Shown one piece after another: positions 1-8,143 of a DNA stretch of 64,000 bases. The translations under genes were made by a program, and so were the position numbers. The notes below the pieces were generated by a model. It searched no databases. It saw only the letters and a list, made by a program, of their open reading frames with translations, and was not told the DNA's origin. The first letter of the stretch is position 1, and every line of letters starts with the position of its first letter. Location: contig NZ_JAFLRF010000003.1 in assembly GCF_017315705.1 (NCBI RefSeq), forward strand, positions 225,142-289,141, read 5' to 3'. The DNA comes from Trinickia mobilis (GTDB taxonomy: Bacteria > Pseudomonadota > Gammaproteobacteria > Burkholderiales > Burkholderiaceae).

Positions 1-1613
1 ACGTGATGCGCGAGGGCGCGGAGCAGGTCGAGCTGCCCGCGGCCGTCGTGCGCGCGGCGCTCACCGAAGCGCTCGACGACCCGGCGCGCGGCGGCGTGCC
101 GTGGGGCGGCGTCACGTTCTCGTCGCTCACGAGCTTGCGCGGTTTGCCGTATCGCGTCGTCTGTCTGATCGGCATGGACGACGGCGTGCTGCCGAGCCTC
201 GCGCGCGCTGACGAATTCGATCTGATGGCCGCGTTCGGCAAGCTCGGCGACCGGCAGCGGCGCGACGACGAGCGCAATCTCTTTCTCGACTTGCTGCTCG
301 CCGCGCGCGACCGGCTGTTCATTGCCTACACGGGGCGCAGCATCCGCGACAACGCAGCATTGCCGCCTGCCGCGCTCGTCGACGAATTGCTCGATCATCT
401 CGCGCAGGTGTCGGCGGGGCAAGACGCGACGCCTGAGCAGGTCCAAGACGCGCGGCGCGTGTTCATCGTCGACCATCCGCTGCAGCCGTTCGCGGCGGAG
501 TATTTCGACGGCAAGAGCGGGCTTTTCACGTACGACGCCGAGCGCGCCGTGCTGGCCGAACGCATCGCGAACGGAGACCGGGATCCCGCGCAGCCGTTCT
601 TTGCCGATCCGCTGCCGCTCGAAGCCGCCGAATCCATCGCGTTCGACGAGTTCGAGCGTTTCTGGCGGCATCCGGCACGTGCGCTTCTGCGCGACAGGCT
701 CGGCATCGTGCTCGCGGATGCGCAGGGCGAGTTGATCGACACGGAGCCGTTCGAGCTCGACTACGCAGGGCGCGATGCGCTTGCCGAGCGCCTGTTGCCG
801 GTGCTGCTCGAGGCCGGCGACGACACCGTGGCGGCGCGCGTGCAGCGCGTGGCCGAAGCGAGCCCGGAGCTGCCGGGCGGCGCGACGGGCGCGGTCTGGC
901 GCAGCCGCGAGTTGAGCGCGCTGCGACGGCTCGCCGGCAATGTGCGCAGCGAACTCGCGTCAGGCATCGAGCGTGTGCCGTTCGTGCTCGAACTCACGCC
1001 GCGCTGGCCCGATACGGGAGGCGTCGAAATATTCGGCGTCCATGACGCGGCGCTGCGCGAACGCCTCGAAGCCATCCGCGTGCCGCTGGCTTTGCACGGC
1101 ACGTTGAACCTCCTCACCGAAACCGGACAAGTGATGTTTCGCTATGCCAGCGCGACCGCGCGCGACTATCTGTCCGCGTGGCTCGCGCACCTGGTCTATT
1201 GCGCCGTGCGGCCGGACGGACCGCGCCGCACCGTCTGGCACGGCGGCAAAGAGAGCTTCGAGCTGACGCCGGTCGCGGCCCCGCTCGATCAACTCGCGCC
1301 GCTCGCCGCGCTGTTTGCCGCAGGTCGCTCGCTGCCGTTGCGCTTTTTCCCGAAAAGCGCTTGGGCCAAGGCCAGCGACAGCGATTCCGCCGCGCTCGGC
1401 GCATGGGTCAACGACCGCGTGCGCGGCGAATCGGACGACCCGGCGTTGCGCATCGCGTGGCGCGGCGCGAACCTGTCGCTCGACGAGCCGTTCGGCACGC
1501 TCGCGCACCTCGTGTTCGATCCGCTGATCCAGCACCTGAGGAGCGGCATCGACGCCCCCCATGCTCACTTACGTTCGCTGCCCGCTCCCCCAAGCGGACG
1601 GGAGGCGTCATGA
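1..1613 (+). CDS. recC: RecBCD exonuclease V subunit RecC, C-terminal part
   Basis: RecC is the helicase-like but non-catalytic subunit of RecBCD, which processes double-strand breaks and reads Chi. The frame is open at the left edge, so the gene begins outside the window; about 536 codons are visible against roughly 1,100 in the family. The segment LPYRVVCLIGMDDGVLP, followed by a conserved RRDDERNLFLDLLLAAR stretch, is typical of the RecC C-terminal half. The stop overlaps the recB start as ATGA (1610-1613), which implies translational coupling. The last residues ([18 protein letters not shown]) are not RecC sequence: they are encoded by a dispersed repeat at 1555-1613 that also supplies the recB ribosome binding site. 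Confidence 0.93.
   Translation, partial: VMREGAEQVELPAAVVRAALTEALDDPARGGVPWGGVTFSSLTSLRGLPYRVVCLIGMDDGVLPSLARADEFDLMAAFGKLGDRQRRDDERNLFLDLLLAARDRLFIAYTGRSIRDNAALPPAALVDELLDHLAQVSAGQDATPEQVQDARRVFIVDHPLQPFAAEYFDGKSGLFTYDAERAVLAERIANGDRDPAQPFFADPLPLEAAESIAFDEFERFWRHPARALLRDRLGIVLADAQGELIDTEPFELDYAGRDALAERLLPVLLEAGDDTVAARVQRVAEASPELPGGATGAVWRSRELSALRRLAGNVRSELASGIERVPFVLELTPRWPDTGGVEIFGVHDAALRERLEAIRVPLALHGTLNLLTETGQVMFRYASATARDYLSAWLAHLVYCAVRPDGPRRTVWHGGKESFELTPVAAPLDQLAPLAALFAAGRSLPLRFFPKSAWAKASDSDSAALGAWVNDRVRGESDDPALRIAWRGANLSLDEPFGTLAHLVFDPLIQHLRSGIDAPHAHLRSLPAPPSGREAS
1555..1613 (+). repeat. Dispersed start-codon repeat at recC/recB
   Basis: Begins CCCCCCATGCTCACTTACG, then CGTTCGCTGC, a short dyad, and ends ACGGGAGGCGTCATGA on the recB start. 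In the recC frame it encodes [18 protein letters not shown]. Related copies: 5389-5428, 40529-40587 and 61533-61684. Confidence 0.85.
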
Positions 1614-4600
1614 GCGATATCGGCTTTGCGTCATCCGCGCTGCCCGCCCGCGAACTCGACGTCTTCGCGTGCGAGCTCGACGGCGTGAATCAGATCGAGG
1701 CGTCCGCGGGCACCGGCAAGACCTGGAACATCTGCGCGCTCTACGTGCGCTTGCTGCTCGAAAAGAATTTCAACGCCGACCAGATCCTCGTCGTCACCTT
1801 CACGAAGGCCGCGACTGCCGAGTTGCACGAGCGGATTCGCGGCCGGCTCGCTGAGCTCGAGCGCGCGATCGACACGGGCAACGACGGCGGCGATCCGTTC
1901 GTCGCGCGCCTGTTCGAGACGACGCTCGCGGCCGGCGGCATCGAGCCGGAGGCGGCGAAAAAGCGCGTGCGGCGTGCGCTGCGAACGTTCGATCAGGCGG
2001 CGATTCACACGATCCACGCGTTTTGCCAGCGTGCGTTGCAAGAGGCGCCGTTCGCGGCCGCGATGCCGTTCGCGTTCGAGATGGAGACCGACGACGCGTC
2101 GCTGCGTTTCGAACTGGCTGCCGATTTCTGGCGCGAGCGCGTCGAGCCGGCGGCCGCGGCGCATCCCGCGTTCGCGTCGTGGCTCGTCGCGAAGCGCGCG
2201 GGGCCGGCGACGCTCGACGAGCAGCTTGCGCGCCGCTTGAAGAAGCCGCTCGCGCGCTTGCGCTGGGGCGGGCCGGACGCCGACGCCGCTTCGAGCGATG
2301 CTGGGCGCGCCCAGGAACGTTTCGACGCGGCCCGAGCGCTTTGGCAAGCGGAGCGCGACGCGATCGTGACGCTGCTCGGCGAGGCTCAAGCGGTACTCAA
2401 ACAGACGACGCACAAACCGGACGCGGTAAGCGCCGCGATCGAAGCGTGGTCCGCGTATTTCGACGAAGGCGATTGCCATGCCGCGCCGCCGCGCGCCGCG
2501 TTGAAGCTCACTGCTCAGGCGCTTAGCAAGGCGACGAAGGTTAAGCTCGCGCCGCCCGAGCATCCGTTCTTTTCGCTTGCCGATGAATTGACAGCGGCGC
2601 TCGACGCCGCCGAAGCCGCGCATCGCGCGCGTTGGCTCGGCCTCATCGCCGCGTGGCTAGACGAGGCGCCCGCCGCGCTCGCCACGATGAAGCGCACGCG
2701 GCGCGTCGCGTCGTTCGACGACCTGCTGTCGAATCTATACGGTGCGCTCGCCGCGCACCCGTGGCTTGCCGACGCGTTGCGCACCCGCTATCCCGCCGCG
2801 CTCATCGACGAGTTTCAGGATACCGATCCGCTGCAGTTCGCGATCTTCGAGCGGATCTTCGCGCAGGGTCCCGGAACGCCGGGGCCGCTGTTTCTGGTCG
2901 GCGACCCGAAGCAGGCGATCTACAGCTTCCGCGCGGCCGATCTGCACACGTATCTGGCGGCGCGCGCATCGGCGTCGGCGCGCTACACGCTGGCGGTCAA
3001 CCAGCGTTCGACGCGGCCGATCGTCGACGCGTGCAATCGCGTCTTCGGCGCCAATCCGCAGGCGTTCGTGCTCGATGGGCTCGACTATCAGCCGGTGCGC
3101 TCGGGCTCGCGCGAGCGGCCGCCGCTGGTGGATGCCACGCGAGGCGCCGGCGACGCGGGCGACTTCCGCGTTTGGCTGCTTCCCGGGGGCGACGCCGTGC
3201 TGCAAAAGCGCGAAGCGCAGCGGCAGGCGGCCGAGGCGTGCGCGGCCGAGATCGTGCGGCTCATGCGCGGCGCGCGCAACGGCGCCGTGACGATCGGCGG
3301 CGAACCGCTGGCGCCCGCTCGCATCGCCGTGCTCGTGCAGACTCACAAGCAGGGCAGTCTCGTGAAGCGCGTGCTGGCCGCGTGGGGTGTCGGCAGTGTC
3401 GAGCTGGCGCAGGCGTCGGTGTTCGGAACGCTCGACGCCGAACAGATCGAGCGCGTGCTGGCCGCCATCGATGCGCCCGGCGACTTGAGGCGTCTGCGCG
3501 CCGCGCTGGCGACGGATTGGTTCGGGCTCGACGCGGCTGCGCTGTGGCGTCTCGAACAAGCTGCCGATGCCGCCGATTCCGCGCGGGCTTTCGAGCCATC
3601 CGCAGCCGCCGATGCCGCGGACGCCATGGGCTGGGCCGAGCGCTTTTCGCGCTACCGAACGCTGTGGCACGAGCGCGGTTTCGCCGTCATGTGGCGCACG
3701 TTGATGCGCGAGCTGCGCGTCGGCGAGCGGCTCGTTGCGGGCGCGGACGGCGAGCGGCGTCTGACCGACGTCAATCACCTGGCGGAGCTCGTGCAGGCGC
3801 GCGCGGCCACGCAGCCCGGGATCGCGCCGACGCTGCGCTGGCTTGCCGCACAGCGCGAAGCGGGCGGCGGCGACGACGCGCAGTTGCGGCTCGAATCGGA
3901 TCGCAACCTGGTGCAGATCGTGACCGTTCACAAGTCGAAGGGGCTCGAGTACGCGGTGGTGTTCTGCCCGTTCCTCAACGACGGGGCGCTGCGCGAACCG
4001 CGCGCTTCGGGCCTGCCCGATGCGCGCGAGTATCACGACGAAGCCGGCGTCGCCGTGCTGCACTACGGCTGCGACGGCGAGGAGGCCGAACGCGCCGAGC
4101 GCGACGCCGCGCGCGAGCAAGCCGCCGAGCGCGCGCGGCTCGTCTATGTGGCGCTCACGCGTGCCGTGTACCGCTGCTATCTGGTGGCGGGCACCTATCA
4201 ATCGTCGCGCTCGACGAAGGAGTCGCGCCGCAGCGTGCTGAACTGGCTCGTCGCCGGCAGCGGTCGCACGTTCGATGCCTGGCTCGCCGACCCGCCCGAG
4301 GAGAGCGCGCTCGCCGCGAGCTGGCAGGCGCTTGGCGGCGGCCCGATCACGTCGGTTCCGCTGCCTTTGCCGCCACGGCGCGAACCGCTGCAAAACGAAC
4401 AGGCTGGCGGGCGGCATTTGACGGCCCGCACGAGCCGCCGTGCGTTGCACGACCCATGGCGGATCGCGAGCTTCAGTTCCCTGATTGCCGCGGGGGCGCG
4501 GCATGAGACGAGCGGCGCCGAACTCGACGAGGCTCGCCCCGATCACGACGAGCTCGCCGAAGCGGCGGCGCTCGCGCGTTCCGATCAGAGTGGGCTTGCG

Positions 4601-5428
4601 GCAGGGGAGCAAGCGGCAGCGAAGACACCGGCCGCGCCTGACATTCCCGCCGACGACATCCTCGCGTTCCCGCGCGGCGCGGCAGCGGGCGAGTGTCTGC
4701 ACCGGCTGCTCGAACTGGCCGACTTTTCGAACCCCGAATGCTGGCCGCAAGCGATCGAACGCGCGCTGCGCGAGCGTCCGGCGCCGGCCACGCAAGAAGA
4801 AGCGCGCCGCTTGCCGGAGATGATGGCGAAGTTCCTGGCGGAAATCGTCGCGGCGGAACTCGTCCCCGGCATGACGCTCGCCGCGCTGAACCCCGAGCGC
4901 CGGCTCAACGAACTGGGGTTCCTGTTTGCCGCGCCGGCGCTCGATTTCGCGGCGCTGCGGCGCTTGCTCGCGGCCAACGGCTACCCCGACACCGCGCTCG
5001 AACCGGGCGCGTTGGCCGGTTTCGTCAAAGGATTCATCGACATGATCGTCGAACACGACGGCCGTTATTGGATCGTCGACTGGAAGTCGAACCATCTCGG
5101 CACGACGCCCGAGCAGTATGGCGCGGCCGCGCTCGACGCCGCGATGGCCGAGCACGCGTATCACTTGCAGGCATTGCTTTATACGGTTGCGCTGCATCGC
5201 TATCTGAAGGCGCGCAAGCCGAACTACGACTACGACGCGCACGTCGGCGGCTACCTGTATCTGTTCGTGCGCGGCGTGCGGCCGGCGTGGCGCGACGGCG
5301 CTCGGCCCGCGGGCGTGCATGCGCGCACGCCGGGCCGTGCGCTCGTGGAAGCGCTCGACGCGCTGATGGGCGGAGGGGGAAAGATCGACCCCCACGCTCA
5401 CATTCGTTCGCTGCGGGAGGCAACATGA
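1610..5428 (+). CDS. recB: RecBCD exonuclease V subunit RecB (helicase-nuclease)
   Basis: RecB is the 3'-5' helicase and sole nuclease of RecBCD. The protein is 1,272 aa, within the family range. It has Walker A ASAGTGKT at residues 31-38, a UvrD-type Walker B region LIDEFQDTDPLQ, motif VGDPKQAIYSFR, and HKSKGLEYAVVF (motif V region). The C-terminal nuclease domain carries the metal-binding FIDMIVEHDG and catalytic DWKSN around residues 1145-1160. The ATG at 1610 was chosen because it overlaps the recC stop, has GGGAGG about 7 nt upstream and gives the correct N-terminus; the open frame runs further upstream inside recC. The tail PHAHIRSLREAT is repeat-encoded and overlaps the recD start. Confidence 0.95.
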   Translation: MSDIGFASSALPARELDVFACELDGVNQIEASAGTGKTWNICALYVRLLLEKNFNADQILVVTFTKAATAELHERIRGRLAELERAIDTGNDGGDPFVARLFETTLAAGGIEPEAAKKRVRRALRTFDQAAIHTIHAFCQRALQEAPFAAAMPFAFEMETDDASLRFELAADFWRERVEPAAAAHPAFASWLVAKRAGPATLDEQLARRLKKPLARLRWGGPDADAASSDAGRAQERFDAARALWQAERDAIVTLLGEAQAVLKQTTHKPDAVSAAIEAWSAYFDEGDCHAAPPRAALKLTAQALSKATKVKLAPPEHPFFSLADELTAALDAAEAAHRARWLGLIAAWLDEAPAALATMKRTRRVASFDDLLSNLYGALAAHPWLADALRTRYPAALIDEFQDTDPLQFAIFERIFAQGPGTPGPLFLVGDPKQAIYSFRAADLHTYLAARASASARYTLAVNQRSTRPIVDACNRVFGANPQAFVLDGLDYQPVRSGSRERPPLVDATRGAGDAGDFRVWLLPGGDAVLQKREAQRQAAEACAAEIVRLMRGARNGAVTIGGEPLAPARIAVLVQTHKQGSLVKRVLAAWGVGSVELAQASVFGTLDAEQIERVLAAIDAPGDLRRLRAALATDWFGLDAAALWRLEQAADAADSARAFEPSAAADAADAMGWAERFSRYRTLWHERGFAVMWRTLMRELRVGERLVAGADGERRLTDVNHLAELVQARAATQPGIAPTLRWLAAQREAGGGDDAQLRLESDRNLVQIVTVHKSKGLEYAVVFCPFLNDGALREPRASGLPDAREYHDEAGVAVLHYGCDGEEAERAERDAAREQAAERARLVYVALTRAVYRCYLVAGTYQSSRSTKESRRSVLNWLVAGSGRTFDAWLADPPEESALAASWQALGGGPITSVPLPLPPRREPLQNEQAGGRHLTARTSRRALHDPWRIASFSSLIAAGARHETSGAELDEARPDHDELAEAAALARSDQSGLAAGEQAAAKTPAAPDIPADDILAFPRGAAAGECLHRLLELADFSNPECWPQAIERALRERPAPATQEEARRLPEMMAKFLAEIVAAELVPGMTLAALNPERRLNELGFLFAAPALDFAALRRLLAANGYPDTALEPGALAGFVKGFIDMIVEHDGRYWIVDWKSNHLGTTPEQYGAAALDAAMAEHAYHLQALLYTVALHRYLKARKPNYDYDAHVGGYLYLFVRGVRPAWRDGARPAGVHARTPGRALVEALDALMGGGGKIDPHAHIRSLREAT
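5389..5428 (+). repeat. Dispersed start-codon repeat at recB/recD (short form)
   Basis: CCCCCACGCTCACATTCG, CGTTCGCTGC, then GGGAGGCAACATGA on the recD start. The central dyad of the other copies is missing. Confidence 0.8.
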
Positions 5429-7677
5429 CCAGCGAGCTGCATCAGTCCACTGCGGGCGCTGCCTCCAGCATCAAGCAGGCTGGCGCCGCCGAGCCCGGCG
5501 ATTTCGGCACGGCGCTTGCGGAGGGCTTCGCGCGGCGCATCGGCGCGCTGTCGCGGCGTCTGGGCGCCGCCGCGAGCAGCGTGCGCTGGGCGCAGCGCGC
5601 TGCGTTTGCCGCCAGCCGCGCGACGAGCGCAGGACACGTCTGCGTGCCGCTTGCGAGGCTTGCGCGCCGCTATGGCGAATCGCCAGCAGACGTGCGCGCG
5701 GCGCTGCACGCGAGCGGGGTCGTCTCCAGCGGTGCGGAGGACGCGGCGGCGCTGCGTCCGCTCGTGATCGACGAGGCGGGCCGCTTGTATCTCGCGCGTT
5801 ACTTCGACTATGAACGGCGGTTAGCGACGGCGCTCGTCGAGCACGTGCAGGCACGCGGATCACGGGATCGTTCGGGGTCCTCTGCACAAGCTGCCGGCGG
5901 GCACGAGGACGCCCGGGCGCTGCAGGTCCGCGTGCTGCGCTACTTCGGTCCGCCGCAGGACGATGAAGTCGACTGGCAGCGTGTTGCAGCCGTCGCTGCG
6001 TTATCGGGGCGCCTCACGATCGTGAGCGGCGGTCCCGGCACCGGCAAGACGACGACGGTCGTCGGCGTGCTCGCGTGTCTGATCGACGAAAACCCAACCT
6101 TGCGCATCGCGCTTGCCGCGCCGACCGGCAAGGCCGCGCAGCGCATGCAGGAGGCCTTGCTCGCGCAGTCCGGCAAGCTGCCTGCCGAGATCGCGGCGCG
6201 CCTGCCGCAGACCTCGCACACGCTGCATCGGCTCTTGGGCTCGGGGCCGAATGGGCGCTTCAGGCATCATCGCGGCAATCCGCTGCCGTATGACGTGGTG
6301 GTGGTCGACGAGGCATCGATGATCGACGTCGCGATGGCCGTGCATCTCGTCGATGCGCTTGCGCCCGATACGCGCCTCGTGATGCTCGGCGACAAGGACC
6401 AGCTCGCGGCGGTCGAGGCCGGAGCGGTGTTTGCGGAATTGAGCGCGCAGCCTGCGTTCAGCGCGTCCGGCGTGACGCGGGTCGCGCAAGCGCTCGGGAT
6501 CCCTGAAGAACGGTTCGCGGCGGCGCTGGCGGACGGCGCCGACGCTGCGAAGCAAGCCCCCTTGGGGGGCGCCGCGAAGCCAGTCCTCTTGGGGGATGCA
6601 GGCGAGCCGTATGCCGAGGCGGCGCCATTCGGCGACGAGACGTTCTTCGCGGCGTTGGACGACGTTGAGGCATTTGCCTGGTTCGACGAGCCGGATGGGG
6701 CACGCATCGGCAACAGCATCTCGGAAAGCGCTGAGGATGCCTCAACACCTGCAACCGTCAGTCACCGCGCACCCGCGTCCACGCCGTTGACCGACTGCGT
6801 CATCTGGCTTGAACGCAACTATCGATTCGGACTGGATTCGCCGATCGGGCGGCTGTCGGTGGCGATTCGGCGCGGCGACGCCGGCGGCGCGCTCGACGCG
6901 TTGTCGATCGATCCCGAGACGCCGAGCGCCGCTGCGCTATACGAAGACGCGGGAGCGACGCTCGCGGAGCGCACCGTGGCGCGGCTCGCGCAAGGCTTTG
7001 CGCCGTATGCGCAAGCGCTCGCCAAGGCGCTGGCTCAACGCACGCCCGACCCCGCGCCGCTCTTCGACGCGCTGAACCGCTTTCGGGTGCTGTGCGCGAC
7101 GCGCGCCGGCGCGCGCGGCGTCGATCAACTGAACGCTTTGATGGCCGCGCACGTGCGGCGCGCGGCGCACGTGCCGCTCGGCGCCCCACGAGGAGACTTG
7201 CTTCGCAGCGCCCCCCAAGGGGACTTGCTTCGCAGCGCCGGCGCGAGCTGGTTCGCGGGCCGTCCGGTGATGGTCACGCGCAACGACTACGCGCTGGGCC
7301 TCTTCAACGGCGATATCGGCATCGCGCTGCCTGCCGCGGGAGCGGGCGCAGACGGCGCGCTGCGCGTCTATTTCCGCGCTGCCGACGGCAGCCTGCGCGC
7401 CGTGTCGCCCGCCGCGCTGCCGCCGCACGACACGGCGTTCGCGCTGACGGTTCACAAGTCGCAGGGGTCCGAGTTCGATCACGCGGTGCTGGTGCTGCCG
7501 GGTTCGGCGAGCCGTGTGTTGTCGCGTGAGCTGGTGTATACCGCCGTCACGCGCGCGCGGCGCGCAGTGCAGGTGATCGGCTCGCGTGCGGTGCTGAGCC
7601 AGGCGATCGCAACGCCGACGCAACGCGTTTCAGGCCTCGCTGCGCGGATTGCGGCGGCGCTGCGGGAACCAACGTAA
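5425..7677 (+). CDS. recD: RecBCD exonuclease V subunit RecD (5'-3' helicase)
   Basis: RecD is the fast 5'-3' SF1 helicase of RecBCD. The start overlaps the recB stop (ATGA, 5425-5428), and GGGAGG precedes it. The 750-aa protein has Walker A GGPGTGKTTT near residue 202, Walker B VVDEASMIDV near 295 and the C-terminal motif TVHKSQGSEF near 675. It is longer than E. coli RecD (about 608 aa). The extra length includes two low-complexity insertions that are copies of a dispersed 46-nt repeat in opposite orientation (6541-6586 and 7194-7239), reading as AAKQAPLGGAAKPVLL and APRGDLLRSAPQGDLLRSA. Helicase motifs lie outside these insertions, so the protein is probably functional. Confidence 0.94.
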   Translation: MTSELHQSTAGAASSIKQAGAAEPGDFGTALAEGFARRIGALSRRLGAAASSVRWAQRAAFAASRATSAGHVCVPLARLARRYGESPADVRAALHASGVVSSGAEDAAALRPLVIDEAGRLYLARYFDYERRLATALVEHVQARGSRDRSGSSAQAAGGHEDARALQVRVLRYFGPPQDDEVDWQRVAAVAALSGRLTIVSGGPGTGKTTTVVGVLACLIDENPTLRIALAAPTGKAAQRMQEALLAQSGKLPAEIAARLPQTSHTLHRLLGSGPNGRFRHHRGNPLPYDVVVVDEASMIDVAMAVHLVDALAPDTRLVMLGDKDQLAAVEAGAVFAELSAQPAFSASGVTRVAQALGIPEERFAAALADGADAAKQAPLGGAAKPVLLGDAGEPYAEAAPFGDETFFAALDDVEAFAWFDEPDGARIGNSISESAEDASTPATVSHRAPASTPLTDCVIWLERNYRFGLDSPIGRLSVAIRRGDAGGALDALSIDPETPSAAALYEDAGATLAERTVARLAQGFAPYAQALAKALAQRTPDPAPLFDALNRFRVLCATRAGARGVDQLNALMAAHVRRAAHVPLGAPRGDLLRSAPQGDLLRSAGASWFAGRPVMVTRNDYALGLFNGDIGIALPAAGAGADGALRVYFRAADGSLRAVSPAALPPHDTAFALTVHKSQGSEFDHAVLVLPGSASRVLSRELVYTAVTRARRAVQVIGSRAVLSQAIATPTQRVSGLAARIAAALREPT
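6541..6586 (-). repeat. Dispersed 46-nt repeat, copy 1 inside recD
   Basis: Read on the minus strand, this segment matches 7194-7239 at about 41 of 46 positions. Its core is GCGCCCCCCAAGGGG flanked by CTTGCTTCGC. It lies in frame in recD and adds residues between the helicase motifs. A further partial half unit (CCCCCAAGAGG on the minus strand) extends to about 6598. Confidence 0.8.
7194..7239 (+). repeat. Dispersed 46-nt repeat, copy 2 inside recD
   Basis: Same repeat as 6541-6586 but in the opposite orientation. It holds two CTTGCTTCGCAGCG half units around GCCCCCCAAGGGG, and adds the peptide DLLRSAPQGDLLRSA to RecD in frame. Confidence 0.8.
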
Positions 7678-7691
7678 CGACTAACCCAGCC

Positions 7692-8096
7692 ATGACTCTC
7701 CGCTACAGCATCGCACCGAGCGAGATCGAATTGACCGCCGTGCGCGCGCAAGGCGCGGGCGGGCAGAACGTCAACAAAGTGTCGAGCGCGATTCATCTGC
7801 GCTTCGACATCCGGGCGTCGTCGCTGCCCGACGTCCTGAAGATGCGGCTGCTCGCGCTGTCCGATCATCGGATCACGCGCGACGGCGTCGTCATCATCAA
7901 GGCCCAGGAGCATCGCACGCAAGAGATGAATCGCGCGGCGGCGCTCGCGCGTCTCGACGAGCTGATCCGCAGCGTGAGCGTGACGCGCCGCGCGCGCGTC
8001 GCGACGAAGCCGACGCGGGCCTCGACGGCGAGGCGTCTGGAGGGCAAGACGCATCGCGGCGCGATCAAGGCCGGGCGCGGTCGCGTGATTGAATGA
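7692..8096 (+). CDS. arfB: Alternative ribosome-rescue factor ArfB (YaeJ family)
   Basis: This is a codon-independent peptidyl-tRNA hydrolase that rescues ribosomes stalled on non-stop mRNA. The 134-aa protein has the catalytic GGQ at residues 23-25 in the context RAQGAGGQNVNKVSSAIHL, and the basic C-terminal tail (repeated RR, KPTR, KTHRGAIKAGRGR) that enters the empty mRNA channel. Its length matches ArfB and excludes the longer release factors RF1/RF2. It starts 14 nt after recD, so it may be co-transcribed with recBCD, although it has no role in that pathway. Confidence 0.92.
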   Translation: MTLRYSIAPSEIELTAVRAQGAGGQNVNKVSSAIHLRFDIRASSLPDVLKMRLLALSDHRITRDGVVIIKAQEHRTQEMNRAAALARLDELIRSVSVTRRARVATKPTRASTARRLEGKTHRGAIKAGRGRVIE

Positions 8097-8101
8097 CTCG
8101 C

Positions 8102-8129
8102 GAATGCCCCGCCCGATCGAGAGGCATTC
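8102..8129. terminator. Small hairpin between convergent arfB and the EAL gene
   Basis: GAATGCC (8102-8108) pairs with GGCATTC (8123-8129) between two convergent genes. There is no clear T run on either strand, so terminator function is an inference from position. Confidence 0.4.
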
Positions 8130-8143
8130 AGGCGGCGTGCCAA

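Noticed and set aside
2735-5401. An 888-aa open frame on the minus strand across recB
   Set aside because: It is an artefact of high GC codon use opposite recB: composition is Arg/His/Ala-rich, with no family similarity. Similar long shadows at 1631-2623, 18925-21444, 21521-23587, 48429-50069, 46050-48359 and 55410-56861 were rejected for the same reason.
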